Origin: Arcuatula senhousia
Taxonomy: Eukaryota > Mollusca > Bivalvia > Mytilida > Mytilidae
Direction: 5' to 3'
NCBI GenBank assembly: GCA_963971305.1
Contig: CAXARO010001771.1
Span: 28,206 to 92,205, forward strand
DNA: 64,000 bases
Shown here: positions 29,258 to 41,404 of the stretch, one piece after another
Position numbering within the stretch: the first letter of the stretch is position 1
Layout: the number at the start of each line of letters is the position of its first letter
Program-made: the position numbers and the translations under genes
Notes under the pieces: generated by a model
Databases searched by the model: none
What the model saw: the letters and a program-made list of their open reading frames with translations, nothing else
What the model was told of the DNA's origin: nothing

Positions 29258-32200
29258 GTTGTTATTCTATGTTTCTTCTTATTATTATTCTTTTTCCAAT
29301 GAATTTTGTCCAGACTAATGTGAGAAAACTACTGGGTCAAAATGCTCGAAATTTGAAATGAAGGTAGATTTTAATTTGAAATTATATCAAAATTATCAAA
29401 GAGCTCATAACATGTACTTAATAAACTTTACGCACAAAACCAAGTGACATATGGTATTATTTTTCCAATGAATTTTGTCCAAACTTAAATGTGAAAAAAT
29501 GACTTGATCAAAAATCTTTAAATTTTAAATTCTATTATATTTTCATTTCAAGTTTTACCATTTTTTTTTAGTTGATAACATCAGCCATTTTTAAATTTTC
29601 ATGATTAAAACTTAAAAAAAAATTCCAATAGGTTAAACATTGACTGGCATCATGCCAAGTAAGTATTGATTTTCTTTCTTAACATGCTTTGTCTGCTATG
29701 GATAAACAATGCATTTTGTCCAAACCCTTTGAGATAACCACTTGATGAAATGTTTAAAAGTTTTAAATATGCCTTGACTATAATTTTAAGATTTATCAAT
29801 TTTTTTCTAGTTGATCAAAGCAGCCATTTTGAAATAATCACCAGTTTAAGATTTCAAGATTTCTTTATAGGTTTAATATTCACTGGCAATATGCCAAGTT
29901 TGTATTGATTTTCTGTCAACATGCATTGTCTATTAGAAGCATTTCTATTTATAAACATATCATTAGGATGACTCATGAAAACTTTGCTTAAACAAAGGAA
30001 AAGGTCATGATGACATATAGGTAAAGGTCATGATGACATATTGTTATTCAAAGACTTGATAAACTTAGCTGATGTATAGCTGATGGAAAATTTTTATTTG
30101 AACAAAGGTAAAGGTCGTGTCACATTAACATGTACTTAATAAACTTAGCTGATGAATAGCTGATGGAAAATTTTTGTTTGAACAAAGGTAAAGGTCGTGT
30201 CACATTAACATTCAAGGTATTTCAAAAGAAACATGTGCTATAGTAATTTTCCTTCCATATAACCTGTCAGAAGGATAGCTGATGGAAAATTTCCATAAGA
30301 CAAAGGTTAAGGCCGTGGCATATTTCAGTATATAAAGGGATTTTACAGTTGAATTTACAATGAGTGCATAACAATATGGAGAAGATAGGTATGTTCTTAT
30401 TTCACTTACATTGTACTTAACAATACCTGAACATATGTTTCTAGACTTGCCTAAATTTTATTGAGTATCAGAAATAATGATTGACTTATTTAATATATTT
30501 TTTTTTCTTACAAAAAGGAATTCCTGGAACAATATCCAAAGAAAGTTAATGCTTTAATTTCATATTATACCACAACACCGATATGATGTGATCCACAGGA
30601 ACTATAAACTCATTAAACGCTAGCTGTGCAGCATATCATGGAAGGCTTATGACATATACTTCTTTTATAACTTTTTTGTTTTAAAATTTGCACGTACTTC
30701 ATTTATGGTATCTGTCATGTTTTAGTGCACTGGTATCTTGCAAAAATAAGTTCAATTTGATTTTATGTGATGAACATTTTGTGACATTATCTAAAACTAA
30801 ATGCTGAGAATATTTTTGTAGTATTATATCTGCTTAATTTATTATTAAGTTCAAATGCAAGGGCTTTTTTTCAGGAATATGTCAATTGAATATGTGAGCA
30901 TTCATATACGAATTTGAACTAACTTTGATTAGAATATGGATCTATTAAATTATGGTGAGTACGGTAGATAATAATCCTAAAAGTAGCAAGAAAACTTTAA
31001 TTTCTATTCAACAGTTGACACTTATGACTTAGTATCTGATAACACAGACAAGACAGATTATATGCACCTGAATTAATAAAAATTTCAGTGCAAAAATAGT
31101 TGATTTTGGATGAAATAGAATGAAATATTTTCATTTCACTTACTTATTATATTTTATCCACTATAAAATAATTGAAAATTACAACATTGAATTTTATCAT
31201 TCAGATTGAGAAATCAGTTTTAAAAGCAAGTTTTTGTTACAAACGATTTATGAACTCTACTTTGCCTTATAGATGTGAATATTGAATTATATTCAAAAGT
31301 CCAAAAGGGCAACGACAAAACCAGTAAACAGGAACAAAACAGCATGAAGAAACACAAAAACAACCAAACAATTATCAACAATTTGAACTCAAGGCATTAC
31401 GAGAGTGAACTTAGGTGCTAATGAAGAGTAAGCAATTCCTGTTTAACACGCATTTTTAATGATTGCTTAATATTTGAATAGGTAATGAAGTATGTATGTA
31501 ACATTTATTACAGAGCTATTTTTGGTATTTTTCAGGAAGAGACAAGAGAACTTTATTTTACATCCTGTCTTGCTTGATTTAGATTGTGTTATACAGAGCT
31601 AGCAGGGATTGTTTTCCACATTATGAAAACAACAATACTTTACACAGTATTTTTGACAGTTTTGATCAAATATCTGGTGAGTCAAATAAATATTTATTTG
31701 AACCAAAAAAATACTTAAAGTAATGGATTGCTTGAAAGAACCGAAATCAGGAAGATGTTTATAGAAGTACCTAAACTTTTTGTTCTAAATGTATAATTCA
31801 AGGTTGCATAAAGTGTTTATAAAATCAATATGTTTTAAAAAAAATGACTGAATAGTCACAGAGGGTAAGACATAATGATTATCTTTCCTGTGGTGGTAGC
31901 ATAAACTTTTTGTAAGCCTTTTTGGGAAATGAAATACTCAAAAAGAAAGGAATTATAGCTAGGCATCTGATATTTTGTATATAGACAGTTAAGGTTTATG
32001 GTCTACGCACATAGGTCTACACAACTGTCACCATGCCATGTGACCCTTACCACATTTCATGCTCTAGTGACTCTGTGAACTTTGTTTTCTTTTTTCAGGC
32101 GATAAATTTCTTTGTTTTAATTTTGAGGAAAGTCTTATAGCATCTGATATTTGGTATACAGACATCTACACATCTGTCACCATGCTGTGTGACCTTTTCT

Positions 32201-32405
32201 CCATTTCAAGGATTATTTGACTATCTAAGTATGAACTTAGTATTTTTCATACCATAAACTTCATTTTAAGAGTGTCATGGAAAATTAATATCGTTAAAAG
32301 TAAAATCACCGTATAATAGCTAGTCATCTGATGTTTAGAATATTGGTGTACTAGATTATGGTCTTTGGTTCTGTCATTATGTTCTCGGACATCGACCTCA
32401 TTTTT
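29258..32405 (+). other. Long 5' non-coding region of the Helentron
   Basis: No coding frame. CCAATGAATTTTGTCCA recurs at about 29295, 29460 and, diverged, 29708. The segment 29400-29455 resembles the Helentron 3' end (compare 42890-42950: GAGCT, ACTTTAC, CACAAAA, GTGACATATG), so a partial 3'-end copy may lie here. Further AT-rich sequence to 32405 has no recognisable feature except the tandem duplication at 30059. Confidence 0.5.
30059..30210 (+). repeat. 80-bp tandem duplication
   Basis: ATAAACTTAGCTGATG to GGTCGTGTCACATTAACA is repeated with an 80-bp period and only a few substitutions, followed by a more diverged partial copy near 30268. Confidence 0.85.
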
Positions 32406-33770
32406 AGCTCACCTGGCCAAAGGCCATGTGAGCTATTGCCATCATTTGGCGTCCGTCGTCGTCGTCCGTCGTCGTCCGTCGTCGTTAAATTTTCTTCAAA
32501 CTTCTTCTCCTCTGAAACGGCTGAACAGATTCGAACCAAATTTGATCTGATGGTACCTTAGTTTATCCCCCACAGAGCTGATGTGGGGATTTTTGATTCG
32601 TGGAAAAACATGGCCGCCGTTGCTAAAAATAGACCAGGGGGGTCAGACTACTGTTTTTGGCTTGTAAATCAAAAAGTATAAGAGATAGATGAAATCTGAT
32701 GCACACTACTGCTTCAGCATTAAAAGCTCTACAAAAGTCTCCATTTGGTCCAAGTTGTCAGATGACCCCTTACAGGGGTTACAGCCCCTTAAAGGTGAAA
32801 AATAGCGTTTTTTCATGTTTTTGCCCTATAGTTTGAAAACTATTGCAGATAGAGAAAAGCTGTTGCTTGCTTAAATGTTCAGCTCATTTAGCTCTACAAA
32901 AGTCTCCATTTTAGGGTTTTCTTGAAAAAGGTTATTTTAGGGGCCGTAACCCCTATTAAGGGTCATCAGAGGACTTTGATCCTATGGAGACTTTTAAAGA
33001 GCTAAATGAGCTGAACATTTGAGCAAGCAACAGCTTTTCTCTATCTGCTATAGTTTTCTTTCTATAGGCCAAAAACATGAAAAAAAACATCATTTTAGGG
33101 GCCGTAACCCCTATAAGGGGTCATCTGACAACTTCGACCCTATGGAGACTTTTGACTTATGGAGACCCTAAAATGATGTTTTTTCATGTTTTTGGCCTAT
33201 ATCAAGAAAACTATTGCAGATAGAGAAAAGCTGTTGCTTGCTTAAATGTTCAGCTCATTTAGCTCTACAAAAGTCTCCATAGGGTCGAAGTTGTCAGATG
33301 ACCCCTTATAGGGGTTACGTCCCCTGAAATAATGTTTTTTTCATGTTTTTGGCCTATTGAATGAAAACTATTGCAGATAGAGAGAAGCTGTTGCTTGCTT
33401 AAATGTTCAGCTAATTTAGCTGTACAAAAGTCTCCATAGGGTCGAAGTTGTCGGATGACCCCTTATAGGGGTTACGGCCCCTAAAATGATGTTTTTTTCA
33501 TGTTTTTGGCCTATAGAAAGAAAACTATAGCAGATAGAGAAAAGCTGTTGCTTGCTCAAATGTTCAGCTCATTTAGCTCTTTAAAAGTCTCCATAGGATC
33601 AAAGTCCTCTGATGACCCTTAATAGGGGTTACGGCCCCTAAAATAACCTTTTTCATGTTTTTGGCCTTTAGAATGAAAACTACAGTAGATAAAGAAAAAA
33701 CTGTTGCTTGCTTAAATGTAGGGTTGACATCAAGACCAGGTGAGCGATTTAGGCTCCTGGGAGCCTCTTG
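32406..33770 (+). mobile_element. AGCTCACC-family Helentron-type element nested in the Helentron
   Basis: The 5' hairpin AGCTCACCTGGCC / GGCCATGTGAGCT (32406-32434) is followed by a (GTCGTCC)n run. Near the 3' end CCAGGTGAGC (33736-33745) inverts the 5' arm, then comes a hairpin AGGCTCC / GGAGCCT (33751-33766) and a CTCTTG terminus before TT. The interior holds about 160-bp repeats with TGAAAACTATTGCAGATAG and GACCCCTTATAGGGGTTACG, part of them inverted (see the repeat at 32923). Confidence 0.8.
32923..33655. repeat. Inverted duplication, arms about 231 bp
   Basis: 32923-33154 is almost exactly the reverse complement of 33425-33655, including private variants (AGAAAGAAAACTATAGCAG, TAGGATCAAAGTCCTCTG) not found in other units. 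About 270 bp separates the arms. The other internal repeats are all direct. Confidence 0.9.
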
Positions 33771-34206
33771 TTACACTATACTATAAATGTATTGTGTTCA
33801 GTCTTTTATGTTCATTCTTTTTCACATTGACTATTATATCTAGAATTTAGATGGTCCACAGATTCTTATTGGTGGTTAAATTGCCATTCGGTCACCTGCC
33901 ACATGACCTTGACTTTTATTTGTCGCTGATCTCAATAACTTAAGATAAACTTTTAATGTGTTTTGGGATAGTGCAAACAGGCAAGACATATTTTTGTGGC
34001 CACACTTGTTTCAAATAAAGGTACATCATTAACGTACAAATGTCTACATTATTTACGTTTTTCATTTTGCCAGTCACTCTTTACATTTTTATTGTGCATT
34101 TTTTACAACATAATCATTTGATTAGCAATTTCTTAATATGTAAATTTCTTTTGAATTATATGCCAGGTTCAGTTATTTATGAAAGTATAATATATATCTA
34201 TTTCAG
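33771..34206 (+). other. Leader of the Rep gene with candidate splice acceptor
   Basis: Non-coding, AT-rich; ends with TATATATCTATTTCAG immediately before the candidate ATG at 34207, a good 3' splice site suggesting an upstream leader exon. Confidence 0.45.
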
Positions 34207-37200
34207 ATGATGTCTAAGAGAAGAAGACCGTTGTCTCCTTTTGACAACTATGAAACAGATCTCCATGGGATAGTCAAGCGTTTCAAGGATGAAATAACTT
34301 CATGCTGTACAAATGTTCAGGATTTTAATTTGCCGGATGAATACTTCTTAGAATAACAATGATCAAGTGAAAGATGTTCCTTGCAAAAGAGGTAAAAGGG
34401 GAACAAAACACAAAAATACAGCAGCAAAGAGACAAAAGGACAAGGAACGAAAACGTAAAGAAAGACAATTGAAAAAAGAAGCACCGCTTGCTGCTGTTCA
34501 TATCAAAGGAAATAACAATATGTTTGAATCACCGTGGAAAAAAATGTATACAGAAAACACAACTTATAGAGACAATAAAAAGAGAGATAGTAAATTACGA
34601 TACAGTGTGAGCTTATCTTATAAAACAGCATCAAAGAAAAGAAGTAAAACACAATATGCAAAAGATCCAATGTACAGGCAAATGAAACAAACAGCTAGTA
34701 TAGCCAAGTATAAGTCGAATTTGAAGTTTCAAAAAGCAGTCAAGCAGGCTAGTGCTGAGAAATATAAATCAAATTTGAAGTTCAAAGAACAAATGAAACA
34801 AAAGTATAAAGATGATCCTGAATATTCGAAGAGATTAAAAGAATTGATGCTTCTCAAGTACAGACACGATGTACTCATAAGAGAGAGAAAAAAACAGGCA
34901 CTTAGACAACAGTATATTCAAAACCATGTGATCAGAGAAAGGAAAATAAAACTGATTAAACAGAAACGTTGTAATCACATAATGAAGATCACTGAACTAA
35001 ACGGACTTTCAACATGGTTTAATGAACAAGTGAGAGATGGGCCTACATTCATATGCTTTGTTTGTAACAAATTTAAATTCAGAAAACAAATCATTGAATG
35101 TAAGAAGGAACTTTACACAGAAAGAGGAGCAAAGTGCATAGCGATGGCGGATCTCTGTATAAATCAAACGTTTTGTACTCCATGTTCTAACCAGTGTGAA
35201 AAAATATGTAAGGTTGCAAATCACAAACTTTGGATTTGTTACACATGTCATCATCATATTCTTCAATGCAAGATGCCAGTTGATGCTCATGCAAATGGAT
35301 TGCAGCTACCAGTGATACCAGAAGAACTAAAAGGATTGAACAAGTTAGAACGGCAGCTTGTTTCTTTACGTATACCATTTATGAAGCTTGTTCAGCTTCC
35401 AAAGGGAAAACAGAGAGGTGTAATTGGACCTTGTGTATCGGTACCAACAGATGTAGAGAAAACAACAAAAGTTCTACCTCATAGTGATGATGAAGCCCAG
35501 CTTATAAGGTGTAAACTGAAACGAAAGCTCACATATAAAGGTCATAGTCAGTATGAATTTGTTAGTTCAAAGAAAATTGCAACTGCTATGGAAGTTTTGA
35601 AGACTATAAATCCACACTATCGTGAAATGACATTTAATAAATCATGGAATGAAACAGTTCCCCCAGATTTCCAAGACATTTCAACAAGAGAAAAAGACTC
35701 TCAAGAGACTACAGATGAACAAACAGATAATAATGAACAGGAAGATGAGGAACTGTCTATTTGCAATCATGGCATGCCATCTGATACATGCTTACAACCG
35801 GTTGATATTGGTCAGGAAATGTTAGACCAACACTTCGATGATATATTTTGTGTAGCCCCAGGAGAGGGGAAAACTCCAGTTGCAATGATGCAAGAAGAAG
35901 GAAATGAGGCAATGTCTTTTCCTGTTCAGTTTTCTGATGGAAATAGGGGGTCGTATGATTCAAAGAGAAAATCTCGTATAACAAGAACAAGGTATTTTCA
36001 TACAAGACTCCTTAATGCTGATAGCCGATTTGCGAGCGATCCTTCTTATATATTTTATGCTCAATACCTCTCGGAGCTGGAACAAGTTATTTCAAAAGTT
36101 TCAATTGCACTTAGAAAAGGTAGTTGCAAAGATAGGACTGGAAGTGCAATTACTGCAAATATGCTTACAGACAGAAACCAACTGAAAAACTTATTAGCAT
36201 CTGATCAAGGTTATAAATTTTTAACACCTATCCGTGGAACTCCTCCTTATTGGCAAGCAGCATTAAGAGATTTGATGGCTACCATTCGTCAGCTTGGAAT
36301 TCCAACCTGGTTTGCAACATTTTCAGCTGCTGACATGAGATTGACTGAAATTCTAAAAGTAATGATGGAACAGCAGCAGTGTACACAATTATTAGAAGAT
36401 CTTGACTGGACTGGTAAGGCAGAGATTTTAAAAAAACAATCCTGTAATGAATGCTATCATGTTTGACCACAGGTTTAACACATTTCTAAAGGAGATCATT
36501 ATAAAATGTGGAATTATTGGTGAGGTCAAGGACCATTTCCATCGCATCGAATTCCAACAGCGTGGATCACCTCATGCACATTGCTTGTTTTGGATAAAGG
36601 ATGCACCACAGTTGGATAAGGAAGGTGATCAAACAGTTTGCGATTTCATTGATAAATATGTTACTTGTGAGTTACCTAACAAAAACACTGATCCAGAACT
36701 GTATGAAAAAGTCACTAGTGTGCAACGGCATAGCAAGAATCACAGCAAGGCATGTAAAACAAAATCAACAACTTGCCGTTTTGACTTTCCTCGGCCACCA
36801 TCAAGAAAAACTTTTATATCTCGACCAAAAAATCTTACTGACCAATCTGAAGAAGTGAAAACAAATGCACAGAATATCTTATAGAAACTTTGGACTGTTA
36901 TTCAAGATGGAAATGTAGAAAACATTACAACTGACAATTTATTTAATGCTGCCGGGATTACTCAAGAAGACTTTGAAACTGCTTCAAGCATCCTCACTAA
37001 AAGAATAAGCATAACGTTGAAGCGCAGTGCTTCTGATGTTTGGATAAACCAATACAATCCCCAGTTACTCAGATGTTGGAATGCAAATCTAGATTTACAA
37101 TATATTACAGACCCATATTCCTGCGTAATGTATATTATTTCCTACATTTCTAAAGCAGAACGAGAAATGGGAGCTGTTTTAGAAAATGCTAGAAAAGAAG

Positions 37201-37570
37201 CTTCAGATGGAAATTTAAATGCACATCAAGCTATGAAGAAAATAAGTGGAGCTTACTTTCGTCAATAAAGTCAGTGCACAGGAGGCATCATACAGAGTTT
37301 GTGGTCTCCATTTGAAGCAGTCTTCTAGGAAGGTTCAGTTTGCTCCAACTGGTGATAATCAGGTGAAAATGAGTCTGTCCTTAAATGTAATAAAGATGAA
37401 AGTAGATCATTTGGAAGAAGACAGTATTTGGATGCCTTCTTTATACGATAGATACAAAAGCAGACCAGACACAGACGAGTTTCACAATCTGTCTTATGCT
37501 TCATTCTGCTCTGAATATCGTATTTTATCAGCATCACAAGTGCCAAAGGATCTGTCAAAGTCAAATGCAT
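34207..37570 (+). pseudogene. Helentron Rep nuclease region, frameshifted
   Basis: This is the N-terminal part of the Helentron Rep-helicase. The frame from ATG 34207 (MMSKRRRPLSPFDNYETD) shifts near 34350 into a 700-residue frame. It holds lysine-rich repeats (KYKSNLKF twice), a cysteine-rich zinc-binding part (CFVC, CTPC, CYTC at about 35050-35270) and the Helitron-like N-terminal domain (VAPGEGKTP, FLTPIRGTPPYWQ, PTWFATFSAADMR). An A7 run near 36430 shifts the frame again into FDHRFNTFLKEII and the HUH motif RGSPHAHCLFW (HAH at 36573-36581), then a TAG at 36882. The catalytic tyrosines lie in MYIISYISKAEREMG (about 37128-37170). Another shift near 37258 precedes ASYRVCGL. Rep would nick DNA and start rolling-circle transfer; this copy cannot. 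Confidence 0.9.
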
Positions 37571-37574
37571 TTAA

Positions 37575-38756
37575 GGTAGTAGACCTGGGGTAAGGGACAT
37601 AACTCTTTCAAACAGATCAGATGTCATTTGAATGTTTTATAGTCAAGTTATTTTCCAAACATTTTGTTGATGCTGATCAGGCTTTGTTTCAGAGCATTTC
37701 TGTGTATATAATAAAACAAAATCATAACAATTTGTTAACAAGTGAAGTCTTTGTAAGTTTAAAATTCCAATCTAATATTAAAAGTGATGAAATTCAATGA
37801 TTGAATAATAAAAAAGTCCTACCTGAACATAAGCACAACACAATGAATATCCATGCTTATTTCTGCCAGGTTTCTATTTAGCAACTTTCTCATGTCAATA
37901 GTCAGAACATTACATTGAGATGCAGAAAATCACAAAAACCTGACAGATGAAATGTTTACATGTCAAATTTTGTTGTCTGCTGCTGGGGAAAATTTTGTAT
38001 GGGGAAGGAAATGAACTGGTATGGTTCATGGTTGCATGGTTATCTCGCCCCGAAGAAATTATGTCCCTAATATTATCAAAATACCAAAAGTGTTTCAAAT
38101 ATTTTGTAAATTGATTAAATAAGTCATAATTAATGATTATGTGTATAAAAAAGACAGTTTTTAATTCATTCTTTTTTAATTTGAGAGCATTTCACCCCTA
38201 TTTTCTTGATTTTTGGCATGCCTATGATACCTTTAAAATGAAATATCTTTACAAATTGACGGTGAATTTGTCTATTTTGTGGTGTAATGTTGCATTTTCA
38301 TAATACTAATAAAGTGTTATTTTTTTTTAAAAAACGACTGATAGTTTTTTAAGAAAAAATGCTTTATTTTGTCCCACCAGCTGTTCCTTTGTGTTCCATT
38401 TTTTTTTCAAAAATTTAACATAATTAATATTGTATTGGTAATTACAAATGAAAAATCATTAATAAATTGTTGACTTTATATTGCCTCACCTAATAATTTT
38501 TCATGTTCGCCAAAGATTGATTATTCTAAGACCTATGTTTGAAAATAAACCCCTCAACTCAAATTAGGGCATTTTGGTCCGCAAAGGTCTCTAATGGTCA
38601 TATATATAAGACTTTACAGTGCCCTATCAGTGAAACTAGACGGTGAAATCTCTTGAAACTTGTTTATTTTATGCATCTGTACTAGTAAATAACAGCATAT
38701 AATTTTTAGAAAAATTGACTGTTGGGTAAATTTTGGGGTCACCCAGGCCTACTACC
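37575..38756. mobile_element. 1182-bp TIR transposon with TTAA target duplication inside Rep-helicase
   Basis: The left end GGTAGTAGACCTGGG is the inverse of the right end CCCAGGCCTACTACC with one mismatch. TTAA flanks both sides (37571-37574 and 38757-38760). Setting the insert and one TTAA aside leaves the Rep and helicase codons in one frame, so the empty site is certain. TTAA duplication fits piggyBac or Kolobok groups. The interior is AT-rich without a transposase, so it is non-autonomous. Confidence 0.92.
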
Positions 38757-38760
38757 TTAA

Positions 38761-40594
38761 ACTGCAGAACAATTTAGGATATATCATGAAACGTTCACGA
38801 ACTGACCCAGCTATTGTTCGGTTTGCAAGATTTTCACCAGAGAAACAGCCTGAATTGTACTATCAGTCAAGTCTTCAACTCTTTCTGCCACACAGAACAG
38901 ACAGTCAGTTAAAACCTCAAATGTTTGATAGGTATGAAGAAATGTACAAGAGCGGAGCAGTGGTAATACCACCTATGGAGAATCCTAAAAGTGTTAAATC
39001 TATTGTGGACATGAATAGACAAAAATTTGAAATAAATGCAGACGCATTAGATGAGGCACAAGATATTATCGACATGCATGGCCCATTAGATGATGCATGG
39101 GCATTAATAGCTCCTGAAGCTGAAGCTGATCGTTTAGAAACAAAAGATAAACAACACATTACGGATGAAGACAGTTTAGAAATTCCTGATTTAGACACTC
39201 TAAGGAGACCAAAAAGTGCAACTGGCAATGATATAGAAATTAGACAGACTAATTTCCCTAGGAAGGAAATGCAAACTCTTAAAAAACAACTCAATAAAGA
39301 GCAAATGTCTGTGTTTTATCAAATAAGACAATGGTGTCTTGACAAGATTAATGGTAAAAATCCTGATCCGTTTTGTATGTTTATTAATGGTGGAGCAGGT
39401 ACCGGTAAGAGCCAATTAATCAAGTGCCTGTACCACGAGGCAACTGAAATCTTATCTCCACATACACAGAATCCAGATAACATTGTTGTTTTACTTACAG
39501 CACCAACTGCAACTGCTGCATTTCATATAGGTGGAATCACTCTTCATCAAGCTTTTTCATTAAAGAGATATCTACCATTGCAATATGTATACATGAGAGA
39601 TGATGAACTCAATAAACTGCGTTCAAAATATCAAAGTCTGAACATTTTAATCATAGACGAAATATCAATGGTTGGACAAAGAGTTTTGGTATATGTCAAT
39701 GAGAGGCTGCGTCAAATAAAACAAAGTGGGAGTGCAGTCTTTGGAAACACGTGTGTGGTTGCAGTAGGGGATTTTTACCAATTGCCTCCGGTAAAACAAA
39801 AATGTTTATTTGACTTAAGAGCAGAAAATTTCTTTCCGCTTTGGAGTTCAAATTTTTCAATCGTAGAACTTAAACAAATTATGAGGCAGAAAGATGACTT
39901 AGTTTTTGCTCAGTTACTAAATAGATTGCGAATAAAGAAAAAGACAGAGTCCCTCCAGGCTGAAGACCGGCATATCTTGGAACAGTGTATTCAGCGTGTT
40001 TTACCTGCTGATACCCTACATATTTTTGGAAAAAATGATGAAGTTGATTCTCATAATTCGAATAGGATATCAACAATTTGTGAGCATACAGAAATAATAC
40101 CAGCTCAAGATTATGATAAAGATCCAAAAACGGGAAGACTTACACCAAGAGAAACCCCATATGACACTAAACATGATTTCTTACCAGCACATCTACAGCT
40201 TGGAAAAAATGCTAGAGTCATGCTTACTCGAAATATTGATGTGACAGGTGGTTTAGTCAATGGTGCAATGGGCACTATCACAGAGCTATTGCCAAAGAAG
40301 CCAGGGTCGTCCATATTGCATGCAGTGAAAGTATTATTTGACAATGAAAAAATCACATTGAAGAATGATCCATCTCAGCCAATGTCTCATCAGTCAATTC
40401 AGATTAAATCAATTGAAGAGGATCTACAGAATAATGCTGTTAGAAGACAATTGCCTTTACAATTAGCGTGGGCATGTACAGCACATAAGGTCCAGGGAAT
40501 GACAACAAATAAAGCAGTTGTATCAATGAAGAATGTGTTTGCTGCTGGTATGGCATACGTTGCACTCAGTCGAGTCACTTCAATGAACGGCTAA
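38761..40594 (+). pseudogene. Helentron Pif1-like helicase domain
   Basis: After the TTAA insert the same polypeptide continues (KRSRTDPAIVRFARFSPEK) into an SF1 helicase that would unwind the transferred strand. Walker A is GGAGTGKS (39389-39412), Walker B is LIIDEISMVG (about 39646-39675), then GDFYQLPPV, LGKNARVMLTRNIDV and the C-terminal LAWACTAHKVQGMT and GMAYVALSRVTSMNG. The order matches Pif1/RecD-type helicases of Helitrons. The stretch is open for over 600 residues. A TAA at 40592-40594 ends it, but the frame continues straight into the endonuclease, so the stop is likely a mutation in a once continuous protein. Confidence 0.93.
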
Positions 40595-41404
40595 TCAATT
40601 CAAGATTTCGATGAAAATAAAATTTATTGTAATGAAGAGGTTTTGAGATCAACAGAAATAATGCCTAAATTTCTAATTCCAGACAACATTCAAACTGTTG
40701 ATGAAAACCATATTTCTATTTTGCTTCACAATATTCAAGGATTGAAAGCACATATTGATGACTTAAGAGCAAATCCTAGTATAACAAATGCGAATGTTAT
40801 CTTCTTAACAGAAACATGGTTGGAAAATGACTCATTGGCTCCTGAACTTGACAATTTGTTGTTTAAACATAAACCAAGATGTTTATCTTATCCATTTGAT
40901 AGAATAGAGTATGAAGTATCATTGAGAGAATCAGCTAAGACAATGTTTAAAGATCTGAAATCGGCCAAACATGGTAATGTAGGCATTTATGTTGACAAAA
41001 AGACATCACACTGTTATAATTCTATGAACTCAATCATGATGGAATGTGTTGTTATGAATGTCAAAGACATAAAAACTAATCTGGTATTTATATACAAGCC
41101 CAAGACATACACTACATCACTATTCTTGGAGGAGCTAAACAAATTACTTATGATGATCAGAGATGATGACATGTCTACTATAGTGTTAGGAGATTTTAAT
41201 GAAAACATTCTGAAATCATATACTCCCATCAAAGACTTCATGGAAAATCATGGATTTTCTCAGCTGGTGAAAGGCCCAACTACAGATGGAGACACTTGTA
41301 TTGATCACGTTTATCTGAGTGGCAATTTGAAAATTTCATTGCAAACTTTGCAAACATATTACAGCTACCATAACATGATTCTTCTAAAGGCTGCAATTAA
41401 ATAA
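40595..41404 (+). pseudogene. Helentron C-terminal AP-type endonuclease
   Basis: In the same frame as the helicase, after its TAA, comes a linker (SIQDFDENKIYCNEEV) and an exonuclease/endonuclease/phosphatase domain: SILLHNIQGL, FLTETWLEND (catalytic Glu), HGNVGIYV, VLGDFNENIL and the C-terminal YYSYHNMILL. Endonuclease fused behind the helicase distinguishes Helentrons from canonical Helitrons. The final motif is SYHN, where such enzymes usually have S-D-H or H-D, so a metal-binding Asp may be lost. An ATG at 40643 could begin a separate product, but continuity with the helicase frame favours a fusion split by one stop. Confidence 0.9.

Noticed and set aside
32358..32561. Overlapping Arg/Ser-rich frames around the GTCGTCC run
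   Set aside because: They are translations of the 5' hairpin and simple repeat of the AGCTCACC element.
37571..38760. Non-coding gap in the Helentron gene as an intron
   Set aside because: The ends are inverted repeats flanked by TTAA and there is no GT...AG boundary at the break; a transposon explains it fully.
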